Source: Hypomesus transpacificus (Eukaryota; Chordata; Actinopteri; Osmeriformes; Osmeridae). From it: a DNA stretch of 64,000 bases. Shown here one piece after another: positions 48,178-60,900 of this stretch; position 1 is the stretch's first letter; every line of letters starts with the position of its first letter. The notes under the pieces were generated by a model, which saw only the letters and a list, made by a program, of their open reading frames with translations, was not told where the DNA came from and made no database searches. The stretch lies in NCBI RefSeq assembly GCF_021917145.1, contig NC_061070.1:12239390-12303389 (forward strand), written 5' to 3'. The translations under genes were made by a program, and so were the position numbers.

Positions 48178-48400
48178 ATGTTCCAATACTTTTGCTCACG
48201 TGACAAATGGGTGGGTTCGAACAAAAAGGTGATATTTTCTAATTTGTGCATCAGATCCTGATGTAAATACCTGGAAATAAAAGCTGAAACGTTGATCTCT
48301 GGTTTCACATTCATCGTTTGATGTCAAGCCCAAATGTTTTCAGTCTACAGCAAAAATAAAGGAATTGGCCTCACTGTTCCAATACTTTTGGAGGGCACTG
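48178..48400. repeat. Right terminal inverted repeat of the Tc1 element
   Basis: Reverse complement of the left end, with the inner direct repeat at about 48,181-48,195 and the outer one at about 48,369-48,400. Confidence 0.92.
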
Positions 48401-48402
48401 TA

Positions 48403-49085
48403 TCTCCCTTAAGACAGAGTTCTCTCTTCCATCCAGCGATGGAACAATCTCATAATCATCTCTGGATATATACACAAAACTCACCTTAGAGACATACACC
48501 TTAAGCCTTGGATAATGACATTTTAATAATATTTCATTATGTTCTGTTAACTTACGAAGTAACATCAATGTTAAGAGTCTTTTTTATCCTAGTCAAGGTC
48601 AAGGTCATCCCAGAGGGGCAATTTGTTGCACCGCCGCCAGTATATAAATACAGTCATCATCTACAATCAACACCAACACACAAACAATTCACTGAAATTA
48701 TGTGATTAAATTCAAAAGGCCTAAAGCAGTAGGGAAAAATTGGTTCTTAAAGCTATTGGTACTGCATCTTGGCAGATTGTCTGCGACTAGATGGAAACAA
48801 GCTGAACTGAAATTGACCAATGGGTGACTAGGGTCAGCAAAGACTGGGTCTTTTGAGTTTTGCCGTTTGTAAGAGTCATTGGATTTGTTTTTTCAATTGT
48901 ATTGCACATTCTAACAATTCCTTCTAACCTGTTCCTATATTTCAAGGTAAGTGACTCAAACCAGCAAATAGAAAAGGTGGGAACAGACTCAATAAAACAG
49001 TCAAACATTCCCATAAAACGACATTAAAACATCGGACCTTTTGAGAAACACTGATGGGACTTCAAAACAACATCCGGATTTGGTT
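48403..49085. other. Gene-free flank between the Tc1 element and the assembly gap
   Basis: No gene or recognised repeat. Confidence 0.5.
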
Positions 49086-49185
49086 NNNNNNNNNNNNNNN
49101 NNNNNNNNNNNNNNNNNNNNNNNNNNNNNNNNNNNNNNNNNNNNNNNNNNNNNNNNNNNNNNNNNNNNNNNNNNNNNNNNNNNNN
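49086..49185. other. Assembly gap (100 N)
   Basis: Exactly 100 N, the conventional placeholder for a gap of unknown size. The right edge resumes in GA-repeat sequence (GAGAGAAAGAGAGCGCGAGA), suggesting the assembly broke in a microsatellite. Order and distance across this point are not certain. Confidence 0.98.
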
Positions 49186-49449
49186 CGAGAGAAAGAGAGC
49201 GCGAGAGAGGTCCTCGTCTGTGCACTAATCCATAGACAACAGATCATTTCACCCTGAGAAGCCCCGTCGCAGCTGAAAATGACTCGCAAATATAAAAACA
49301 AAAATTAATTTGGTCTGGTTCATTTTCTCGGCTCAACAGCGCGCATTCGTTTTTTTAATGATAGCAGTCTAATGAGGAACTCAGCCAGGGCTAAGTGCTC
49401 TGCAGAGTCCAGAAGATTGATCTGAGGCTAGCATGCACGCTTCTTTAGC

Positions 49450-49545
49450 TAGGGGGGGGGGGGGGGGGGAGAGAGAGAGACAGAGAGTGAGAATGAGAGA
49501 GAGTGAGAATGAGAGAGAGTGAGAATGAGAGAGAGTGAGAAAAGG
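49450..49545. repeat. Poly-G run and 16-bp GA-rich tandem repeat
   Basis: About 19 G (49,451-49,469) followed by GA repeats and about 3.5 copies of GTGAGAATGAGAGAGA. Confidence 0.85.
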
Positions 49546-51637
49546 TACATAGAAAACCGCCATAACCAGCTGATGACTGAGTCTGAATAAAGCCGAGAGG
49601 AAGGCAGTGAGGTGAGTGATAACTGCAGAGGAGATCCAGGATGCCTCAGTAGACAGACGCCATAGTTCAGTAATAAAGAGACCCCTTTAAGCCATTCCAC
49701 CAGCTGTCAACCGCACCAGACACGGCCTCCACTTTCGGTGTGTGTGTGATGCAGACTGCTGATTCGAAGCAGCTAACTGTGTGTAGATAACAGCATCATG
49801 GGAACTTTCATGTTCCCTGCTAGTCACAATTCTGCTCTTATCACTGCTAAGCAACAGAACCAAAAGGTTGACGGAACTCTTATCAATTGACTTCAAGCTA
49901 CACAGACACCTGTGTACACAACATGCACGCGCACGCATGCACGCACGCACACACACAGCCCAAATCCACCTCGTCTGATGAGATTAATTGCAAACAACGA
50001 GGTACCAACTGAGCTCTGAACACGATACCATCGAGTGACAACAATCAACAGCAGAAGCACTGAGAAGCAATGGGATGTCATCACTGCTACCCATAGGTGC
50101 TGGGAGATGATCTCTTATTGGCCACTTCCCGGCCAGTGACTAATTGAGCCCAATTAGAGGTCCCAGGTGCATGGCTGTATTTATGTTACAAGCAGATGAC
50201 CTTTCCCTCCTCTGATCTGCTCTTTGGAGGCGCTCTGATCAACACGGCGCTGGTATTATCTGGACAGGGGCCCCCTGAATTAGTAATGTCTGGGATCTTT
50301 AAAAGACCGCCTGTGCCTGAATCTCAATGGCGAGCCAGGGATGCAATCAATTACCCTGTACCTTCAGATGGGCCAGATGCGTGCATGGACTGTAATGACT
50401 GGGAAAGGACCAAACTGGCCAGCCCAGTTAACCTTCAGGGTAGGCAAACTATCCCAAAATGATATCATCAACAAGTGAATGGTTTATTTTGTTGGTAAGT
50501 GCAGTGTCCAGAGAGCGACTACTTTCCTGACAGCAAGTGATTACTTCTAATAGTGGAAGGTAAATGTGGATCATTTGAAGGTTGCAGAGATGTACCAGTG
50601 GATCATTTAAAGGCTTCCTTACCTTGTCCCCCTGGATATAAGCCTAGAAATCGTACAATTCCATAAAGATAACACTGAGCCAGTCAAGGCCCCCTAACTG
50701 ATAGAGACAGGCCTCGTCTGTGGCTGAGTCCCTCACGCACCAGACATATGGCGGGCGAAAGCCGTGCAAAGCGTCTGAAATCCTGTGAAGATTGTGTGAA
50801 TAATACGGGCAGGGACTCCCAACTCCCCGCGCAACTCACGCTGCTAAAACAAGGGAGCGGAGCGCCACTCCGCGAGAAGAAAACCCGTGTCAGTGCCAAT
50901 TGTTTTACCGCAATTATCCTCAAAGAGAACGGCGGGTAAATAGAATAAGCGTAGCCTGTCTCGGGGTTTAGCTACAAGTCGAAACCCAGGGCGAGTGGAG
51001 TGCGCGACAGAGTCTTGACTGTGTTGAGCGTGTGGGAGGTGAGTCACACCTAGGGAAGCTGTGAAGCAGACATGAACGGGGGACCAAGGAGAGTTAGCTG
51101 TGGTGGCGCTACAGAAGCTCACAGCACTGAGGTGGTGTTTTGGTTCTCTCTGACAACAGCGACGCCGTCACGACAGAGGAAACGGCATCGACAAGAAAGA
51201 GGAATATGTAGAGAGAGAACAACGGAGATGGAAAGGAGCAGGAGTGTGACAAAGAGAAGGGGATAAAAATAGAGGAAAACAAAACTGACTAGAAGGGTTG
51301 GAGGGGGTGGGGTACACTCAATAAAATAAAAAAGAGAGAGAGAGAGTCTCCCGGGGAAAAAGAAAGCTAATAGTGTGCATTACAGCAAGCGCTCGTCTGC
51401 TCACTACAAATGTCAGCCGCTCACTCCTGAGGCAGAGGGAGATAAACACCCGCTACTTTCAGGGACCTGCAGGCAGCTAACACCACCGAGCACACACGCG
51501 CACAATATAACAAAAATAGCAATCAAAGCACACACATACTCCACCACCACCTCTCACTGTCCATCCTGGGGTAGTGACCCTTTGGCAGGGTGTCCTGCTA
51601 ACGAACCCCATCGAGCTGGAGAGTTCCTCAACAGAAG

Positions 51638-51695
<58 letters not shown>

Positions 51696-52865
51696 GGGGC
51701 GGGAGGGGAGCAAAGACTGGGGAGCGAGAGAGTTCAGGGCGCAGGAGGGCAGTGTATAACATTGTATGTGACACAGGAAAACATGGCGGACATAAAAGAG
51801 GAGGTTTGAAGGACAGAGAAGACAAGAAGAGCCCACCATGGAAACGGAGTGCATGTTCCGTTGACCTCTGCCCGAAGGCACAGAGCGTGCCTTGTGTCGC
51901 GCATTAGTCATCGTTAGTGTTTTAAAAGCGGGAGTTAATCAGCAGCAGTTAAATGATCTGGCATCATTACCCAGAGAGGAGCCATTCTGCAGGTAGATTA
52001 CACATTGTTGATTACAGCGCCAGACTGTGAACACTTTATTACTCTTCTTGCGAGATCAGAGACAAGCGTTTAGGGCAGCTCTGTGAATCGTTTTCACACA
52101 CACAAACTGAGTGTCACACGAATGATACAAAATAACCTGATAGCATAGTACACATTGAGCAGAAATGAGAATGTCCTCAATGTACTTGTGCAAACACAAA
52201 CATTCACACACAAACAAGCAAACACACGCATGACGGTCACCATCATGTCTTAACATGAATCTCTGAAAATTCATGTCTCCATGTCAACCATCCGGCAACC
52301 TTTTGTCCTCCCTCCTCCCCCATCAGCCACTTCAGGGCCACCATATTTCCCATCCAACAAGCCCCTGGGGGCAGGCAAAGCCAACATCATGCAGTCCATC
52401 ATTTCTACAAACACGTAGTGGCACATCCACACTCTAGAGGGCAGAGTTGAATCAGACTACCAGCGCTAGCGCACGGTAGCGCCGCCGCTAAATAGCCCAG
52501 CCTAGCTCTCGCCCCAGCTTTTGCACTACGACAGGACGGGTAAAGCCCAGGATGCGGGCAGAAATAAAGAGGTGAAGCGCAGAACCGAGAGGCAGTGTGA
52601 GTCCGGGCTCCCTGGTCGGTTCACGTGAGCCTGCCTTGTTTGGATGCATGATTAAGAAGGTCAGGTTTAATGAAGCTCTGCGGGCGAAAGTTCACAGGAT
52701 CCCCTGGCTCGGTTTACCCTGTCAGGGGCAGGAGGGAGCAGGGGAGAGACGCCAGACTGGGGTTCAACAGGGTGGAGTGGAAGGGGGGGGTTACACAGTC
52801 GCTCTTCAGCCCGTACACTGGCTTCCTTTCAATGTGAACCATGATCGGAAGAGGCGGCCCCTCAC
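49546..52865 (-). other. Presumed intron 2 of prkn, part within this window
   Basis: No supported coding sequence. It contains a (GT)n tract at 51,643-51,688 and short GCAC repeats near 49,925-49,958. Relatively few interspersed repeats. It is called intronic only because prkn exon 2 ends at its right edge. Confidence 0.4.
51643..51688. repeat. (GT)n microsatellite
   Basis: About 22 GT dinucleotides. Confidence 0.95.
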
Positions 52866-53029
52866 CTGGAGGGTGGAGTCGCTGCGTAGCTCTCGGCCAG
52901 CGAAGATGACCCTGAGGTGCTCCCCCTGGACGCCCTGCAGACGGCCCACCGTCTCCTTCAGCTTGGCGATGCTGGCTCCCTCTTCCAGCTCCAGTGGGAA
53001 GCCATGACTGGAGTTAAACCTAACGTACA
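52866..53029 (-). CDS. prkn: prkn coding exon 2: ubiquitin-like domain
   Basis: Acceptor gcgtgtcag, donor CTCCAG|GTGAGG (minus strand). It encodes [20 protein letters not shown] through RSDSTLQ, with the parkin signature [10 protein letters not shown] and LRVIFAG.EL. It ends in phase 0. Confidence 0.92.
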
Positions 53030-54907
53030 CTGACACGCAGAGCACACACACACATTGGAGAGAGAACAGAGTCAAGTCAATAATACAGTTGAGAGGGAGT
53101 GTGTGTGTGTGTGTGTGTGTGTGTTTCCTCCACCCCCCATATCCCCTGATGAGGGCAGATCCAGATGAGTGAGCCTGGTAGCAGGGTAGTGTTTGAAGCA
53201 GACGTAAATAGAGGAGACTTGAAGGACAGACAAAAAAAAGGCAGACACAGGAACAGAGGGAAGGAAGAAAGAAAGAAACAAAAGGCAAGACAACGACAGA
53301 GAGCGGGAACGAGGGAACACGTGACTTGGAGCGTGCGTGTTTGGGGTGGGACGAGGAAAGGGTGTGGGGATAATGGGTGATAGGCAGGTGGAGACAATGA
53401 GACCGGCTTTAAAATTCAGCCAGCTTAGCCACTCTGAAAATCCCCAAACCCATTCATTAAGATGAGCGAGATTTGGAGGAAGTATTTTTGCTGTTATCGT
53501 TTCTGCTTATTATTCTAATTGAAATGAGACAACCTTTTCAAAAGGCCCCAGAGGAAAGGAGATAAATTCAGGACTGTAAAATGGATGATCGAGGAAACGT
53601 CGGCAATCAAATTGGAAATTATGGGGAAATGTGTGTGGACTACCTAGGCATGTTAAGGATATACACAAGCTCTGATTGAGGGGGCATTAGTCAGCACATT
53701 GTTTCAGCAATAATAAACATGTCAATTCACCCGAGTAAATAGGCGGCTATGGCCCCCTGCATTAATTATTCACACGTACACGTTATTATAATATAGAAGA
53801 GAAGAAAGTATTCCTGGCTAGGTTAGGGGGACTCGACATCTTTTGGCACGGTCATTACAGGAAATGACCTCGGCTGACAGTGTTGACTTAAACACTGTGA
53901 AGGAAATAAAGGCTCTGATTGCTGCTAAATGACCCAAGCGGAGCAAGGCTTGGCGTGGAGCTCAAGAGACTCGTGAAGTGATTGCTTGTTCCTTTTCGGT
54001 GACATTCCCTCCCGAGGACCGTTTTCCAAACAATAATTGCGGATACATTTTCATTTGGAGGCGAACGATGTATAAATAAAAGGGTGGTTATGGAAGAAAT
54101 CAGCTGCCCCTGGTGTTCGTTTCACCTCACCCGTTAGTTTGGACCTACCACTACTACCGTTAGATTATCGGAGAAAACACCAGCCTTCATCTATACAGCT
54201 AAAGCCAAAAAATTACAGAGCGATCAGCCTGCTGTCTCTTTGTGGTCAAGTCTAAAGCCGGCCCATTTAGAGCACCGAGGGTGGGAAGATAGGGCACTGA
54301 TTTTCATGATGTTCCCCGGCGTTTTGCATCCCATCCTGGAGGATAACAAATGAGTAAATTCCTCCGTTGTCATGTTCCATCAGAGAAGACGTCAGTCTGG
54401 CGAGAGCGCCACAACGTGACAGGATTGCTGGAGTTCTCCTTCCCAGAGGAAGGTTGTTTGGTCAAGCGAAGCAGGATTAGCGGGAATAGGAAAGACTTGA
54501 GCTTTGAGGACATCAACACCACCATGGCTGTGCACATGAGGAACAGGAATCCTGCCACGGCCAATGGCAAGCTCCCTGTAATTCTCTCCCCACGATGCCA
54601 TTCGGACTACATGCCTACAATATTTACATATCTAAAATAGACACAGCAACCCAACATGTCAGATAGCAGACATCGACATGGCATGGACCATCTGACGCCC
54701 GTGAACAGAGTTAGTCACAACACGGGGTCCCCAGCTCCAGACCACGTGTGTCTGTTCCCCTGCTCCTCTGAACAGCACTAACTGCACCAGTTGGAAAACT
54801 AGGACACTTCACATAAGGGAACACCATGACTGGCAGAATGAATTCACTGTCCTCATCATGAAATGTCTGTTATTAGCCACCAGAACTCAACGATGAGAGG
54901 AGATACA

Positions 54908-54961
<54 letters not shown>

Positions 54962-57900
54962 ACCGAGGGCGGACAAATGCAATCCAGCCCTGTCAATCAA
55001 AGCAAGAGGGCAGGGTTTCCTGGGCAGCCAATGATTTGTGTCTGGGTGGAGTGGCAGGCAGCCAGATCAATACAGGCCGCATGCAGGCAGTAATATGAAG
55101 ACAGATTGGCTGAATACTTAACTGCTGCATCGCAGAAAAGGAGCCAGGGGAGTCTTTAGCATAGGAGCCAGACAGCCCGAGAGACGAGGGGAGGAGGAGA
55201 AAGAGGGGCAAAGGGAGTGAGAGAGCAAGGAAGGGATGAAAGAAGATAAAAGGAAATGGGTGATTGGTGGGAGGGAGAGGCAGTTTGGAAAGGGACGGGG
55301 CTTAGGGGGACAAAATGACAGGAGGACAGAGGAGTCAAGCAGAAGGTAGGAAGGGAGAACGCGAGGAGAGGCATTACAATCTCTCTTCATCATAATGACG
55401 GGAGTGATTGACAGCTGATTCTGATTCCTCCGAAGATCCAGGGGCGGTGTCTGCGTTTCCTATAGGATGATGACAGTCTCTACAGGCGGTGGTTGGAGAG
55501 AATCGGAGAAGACAAATACCTCCAATCTCGGAGCCCCCCTAACTGCTTTCTGCTTCACATTGATTAGCGATAAAGCACCGGGCCTGGCTGCCCCCCCAAA
55601 AAAACATAAAATATGGTCAAATCTATAGCGTCTAATTTCCCCCCACATATAACAATAAAGAAGATGGATGTCCTCAATTCCAGAACTCACTTTGATCAAT
55701 TAAGAGAACCAATTCCCATGCGGCCGGTACTAGGAGCTTATCCCCTTCCTCAATCCTGTTCTCTTGCCCAGAGTGATACAGGTGGAGTACTCGTGTGAAG
55801 GATGGAGCCTGGAGCATTCTAGGCGTGTATGTGTGTGTGGGTGTGTGTGTATGTGGCCTGGCTATCCTTCGCAAGGGTGGCATTGGCGTTGGGGCAGACG
55901 CCAGGTCCCGCCAGCCTGCTGTGCACTGGAGGATCATCTCTCAGATCAATAGAAGGATTGGAAGCGGAACCGTTTCAGTAGCGGAACATTCCGCAACCGA
56001 AAGCCTGCCTCAGTGAGACATCGAGGAAATATAGCGTCGCCCACTCTATCTGTACGCTCCAGTTAATATGGGACACTGGGATAACGCAACACACACATAT
56101 GTTCAAAACACACATGTTCAAAACACACATATCAACATAAATACACACACACACAAACGTTTCCAACAGGTGACCAGATAGACAACGCGTTCTCATACAA
56201 AGAGATGATGATAAAAACGAGTCTCTCCTGAGATAAGACTACTGTATGCTACGTCTGGGTGCACGAGGGGGGGGGGGGACTGCCACACCTGCAGAGTGAT
56301 GCTGGCCACACGCTGCGTTGTTATTGGAACAAACCTCACAGGCGAACAGTTTCTGTCTGCCAATGTAGACGTTAAAGATAGAAAGAAGCTTAGATTGCTG
56401 TTGTAAACAGTGTTGTTCCTTCTGGGTCAAAAGCAACACAAGCAGAAATGGCCAAGCAATAAAGCAGAATTTACTGTTATCTGCAGATTGTTCGGAGGTC
56501 ACAGTCACCTGTGGTGGCAATTCATTCAGTGGGGCCTTTTATTTTTTATTTTTTATGTGTGCTGACAAAAGATAGTCATTATTTAGCACCGGGAGGAAAA
56601 AAGCTATTATGTTATGCATGGTATAGCATAAAATGGCCTGTTTCTGTTGAGAGAGCAAACAGGACACGCGGGCTGGTGTGGTGAGCGTGGCAGAGGGGCG
56701 CGCGGTAGCATGCTTGGTTGGCACTGCCAGCCTGCCTGTCACAGCTCCATCTGAGGGGGGGGGGAGACAGAGGGAGGTCATTAACAATGGTAATTAACCA
56801 TTAGCCCGCATCTGCCACCTGCAGCACCGCAGGAGTGGCACAGCGACACGGGCGGAGGCACGCACGGCTGGTCCCGCTCGAGAGAGGGAGGGGGGGGGGG
56901 AGGAGGGAGAGGTGGGTGGGTGGGAAGGAGGGAGGGGGAGAGGAAGGGAATAGGCAAGAAACAGATGGAAGACGGATGAGAGGGAGAGAGGAGGGGGAGA
57001 TTGAGGCAAATGGAAACCGAGAGCATAGTCAGTCAAGGAGATAAAAAAAAAACTAGTGTAAATAGAATGGCAATGACATCCTCTATCCAGCTTGTTTATA
57101 ATAATAATAACAGCAGGCCTGTCAACCTTTCACCTTGAAGAGGAGACATTGGCAACAGTACATAATGAATGCAGTTCATATGCATTCAGAGCTTAAGTCA
57201 ACCCCTTTGTCAGTCCAAGCCCTCTGGTATTGGAAAGGGCCATTGCCCGTGTGTCCACTTTACAATAAACTCCCCTCACAGACACTCAGACATTCCACTC
57301 ATCCCTGTAAACCAGTCAGCTGAAGTGCAGTGTGGAGTGAGTCCAGGTGGACTTTATTGGGTAGGATAGAAGTCCAGGGGCATCAGTGAAAAGGCCAGAC
57401 GCGTTATCCCCTTTCCACAGATATTTTAGATCCACTCTGCTCACCTCCCTCCTCCCATTCCTCTGCTCATTCGAGTCCTCCTCGGAAGCCATCTCACCTG
57501 TGCCCTCTCTCCCACTTCCCTCATATTAACGGCACCGTCGCTCCCGGCGCATATTTGCATGAGAGCCACTGTAACCAATTCCAATTTCAGACAGAATTTG
57601 TTTTCCCAGACCCCATCAGCTGAGTTTTAATTAGAAACCGCACCGTTCGGAGAGAAGGACCGGTTGCGTTTGAGGTGGCTGTTCATTGCGGCGGGGGAGC
57701 TCAACCATGAAATTATTCGGTGGTGTAATCACTGACTAAACAATAAAAGATTAATTCTGGCAAAATGACTCAAAGAGAGATATTAAGTGAGAGGAATTGG
57801 GGTATCTGGGATGTGGGCTACACAGTGGTGGGAACAAAACACACAAACCAAGAAAATCAACATGAACCTGGAGCTTGGAGATATAGATCTTTGTTAAGAG

Positions 57901-60900
57901 TCCACCCCAGCTCCCTCTTCTCATCCACGACTCCAAGGTGACCTTGGGTTCATGTGTTTGGGGTAAGCAGGAGCGTACAAGGGAACAATCGAGTCTGTCC
58001 TTTCATCCAAATCAATATGACTGGATAGGGATTCGAGGGATACTCTGTGTTGTTGATCTATACGGCCCTGTACCTGGTAACACACCTTCATATTTACCTC
58101 ACATTCAATTGTTATTGATTGACAGTAATACAGTCATTATCCTCTTGGACTTCCGAGAGTCTCTTATCTTCCCCGGAGGCAATTAGGCACTAGCACAACG
58201 TCAGCTCAAACCGCCAATATCTGTCCTTTTCACCCATTCCTGCTCATGTCTCTGCCTTCAGCTTGCAGTTTTTCTCCTTCCTGCCCTCTCTCTCGCTCTC
58301 TCTATCCATTTCCTTCGATCATTCCTCCCCCTTTCTTACCCCTTCTTTCATGACAGTGAGCTGGGAGATATGAAAACTTGTGATTGACACACCAATTTCC
58401 TTTCTGCCACCACGCACCAAAGCCTTGATTTCTCAAGGTCCTCTCTTCCCCTCCGTCTCCCACGGAACCAATAAATGGAAATGGGAATAAAAAGACATCA
58501 GAATTCGGATAAAGCAATAAGACCTATTGAATGTGTAAATGTCTGATTATAACTGGAGCCGTTTCAAATGCCTAATCTTTCCTCCACCCAACAGTAAGCC
58601 TCAGCCTTTGTGTCACATTAGCAGACTTGTTTGACTACTCTGAATGGGGGTCAAGGAAATGAATAGACTTAGGACTGTAGAACAAAGACCTTAGCGCTGA
58701 ATGAAAAAACTGCATCATTTGATAGTATTCAAAATCTCACTCATTAGCATACACTGTTAAAGTTCAGCATCACTAGTGTTGGTAAAGTGTTGAAAGATGA
58801 TAATGTGGAGTATTAAAGAAAAGGGGTCAGATATCAAACCCAAAGGGCTGTGTAAAATGACAAGGTTTGGTTGGGATGGGGGATGTGTAGCCAACTCCTA
58901 AAATAAATAAAATTCAAATAATAACATATTTAGCACTGGCTTGTCAAAACTAAATTAAGTAGCCACCAGAATGAATTAAAAACCCATATGATTCAATAAA
59001 ATCCAATTCACAGACACGCATCCACTTTATGGCCATATGTGGGACACTGACCATCACAACTAGTACACAACCTTGTTGGGTATTCCAAAACCCCCCATGC
59101 ACTAAGCAAAGTCCATACAGACATACTTTGTGGAGTTAGGTGTGGAAAAACTTGACTGGCAAGCACAGATCCCTGACCTAAACACGATCAAACACATTTA
59201 GGATAGGCTGAATCACATATGATACGATTTGTAAGCCAGGTCTAATCGCTCAACATCAGTGGCCAACCTTCCTAATGCTCTTGTGCCTGAATAACCATGC
59301 AGCAATGTTCCAACATTTAACCTATTTGAAAGCCTCCCCAGAAAAGGGAAGACAGTTATATAGGAACACATTGGGACCATTGGGAACACATTGGGATAAA
59401 TTCCCATGGTTTTGTAATGAGAGGGACACAAAGAAGTGTCTGTTTACTGAGCAGTGTCTACATCCTATTGTCCACTCAGTGTAAGCCTACCTCTTACAGT
59501 CCAACGCTTTGGCTACAGCCTATCTTGTAGGTTCACATTTGTGCTAATCTCAATCTAAATACCTCAGCACTGATACTCCTGCCCTCGCTAATGAAAGTGA
59601 AAAATGACTGAAGACTAATGTGGACACATATTCACGAGAAAAACAAATTCTTAGCCCAGAGTCTCTTTAAAAAAGCAGGAAAGACACTTAGCTGCAACGA
59701 ACGAAAAATCAATAGCAATTTATTCTCTCCTTGGACTCCAAACATAGTAAATAATCCTGTCACTATCTCTCTTCCAGTTGCCCCACTTCTTGTCCCGAGA
59801 GTGCTGTGGCGTCTCCCTCTTCCTCCCTCTCTTCATTGTAGACCTCTCTAACCTCTGAGAGGGTCTCCTCCCCGGCTCACTCTGGGGTCTTTCCACTGGG
59901 ACACAAGACTCAAAGGAAGTAAGCTGCTCCAACAAACGCCTGACATGAGGCCGGGAAGACTTGAGTGTCGAGTCTGTCTGAAATTGTCCCTCGCCCGTTT
60001 CAAATGCACACATTTTCCTCCAATCTGATTTGACAAAGTAGCACTCAGTTCTTATTATAGGGTAAAACGTATCCATGGTCACGGTCACACTGTCCTGTCA
60101 CTCACTTAGATGCTGCACATTCCTGATAAAGGCTGTTTACAGGTAGCTGATCTGTCCGCTCTATGTTGACAGGATAGCCTCAAGGGAAGGTGCTCTGAGA
60201 GAGACCCTGTCTTACATGGACAGTATGTCTGATGGTCAATACAGGACCGACAGGGGTGACACGTTCAATAGAGTTGGCTTCCCTAATAGAAATTGGTTTC
60301 ATTTCTCAGCTTTCCTAAGTCCCTTCTAGAGACAATCCTTTTTGATCAATTTGATCAAAGCACTCACGCCGCTCCCTGAGGTATACAAGGCCTTTTGCTG
60401 ACACTTTACTTTCATTTTATGGGCTACCCAGCAGGCTGCTACTTAGAGGAGCAGCAGAAATGAAAAAGGCATACAATCAACATGAAAGAGAGTTCTTGGG
60501 CTGAATCATTAGAAAGGCTGACATGTGAAAATGGTTAGTCTGTGAATAAAACTATGAAAATATCTATCCTGTCAAACATTCACAGCATGAATAACATTCC
60601 CCCAGAACTGAACCATTTTGTTTAGCCTCCATCCAAAAAGTTTTGAAACAGACACATGGAACCAAAGCATCTCTTAAACCTAAAAAAACTGCCTCCAGAG
60701 AATTTCTGAACTAGAATTAAGAGACTTTACAAGTGGGGATCCAAAGACACAGAGACACAATCAATGTTTTTCTAAGCCTTCAACAGTGAGTTTCTCAAGT
60801 CTGACAAATCAAGAAAAAAGTCAAGGCTATTTCACTCTGTGGCGATCCAGCTAAGATTAATCTTGCGTTTTTGTCTTGAGGGGCAGCCTAGATACAAATA

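Larger units (their letters stand above)
46740..48400 (-). mobile_element. Full-length Tc1/mariner transposon with IR/DR termini
   Basis: 1,661-bp element bounded by TA at 46,738-46,739 and 48,401-48,402. Terminal inverted repeats of about 222-226 bp (46,740-46,963 and 48,178-48,400) start CAGTGCCCTCCAAAAGTATT on each strand. Each repeat also has an inner direct repeat (CAAAAGTATTGGAACA) near its inner end, the IR/DR layout known from Sleeping Beauty-type elements. The outer ~32 bp match perfectly between ends. Encodes one open transposase on the minus strand. Confidence 0.95.

Noticed and set aside
50196..50462. 88-codon + strand frame with complex composition
   Set aside because: No splice-compatible neighbours, no recognised domain, and it lies in presumed prkn intron 2; could be conserved non-coding sequence but not a supported gene.
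54350..54640. 96-codon + strand frame in prkn intron 1
   Set aside because: No motif and no supporting exons; opposite-strand frames of similar length overlap it.
59720..60088. 122-codon minus-strand frame in prkn intron 1
   Set aside because: Same strand as prkn, but no resemblance to parkin or another family and no clear splice context; length is compatible with chance.
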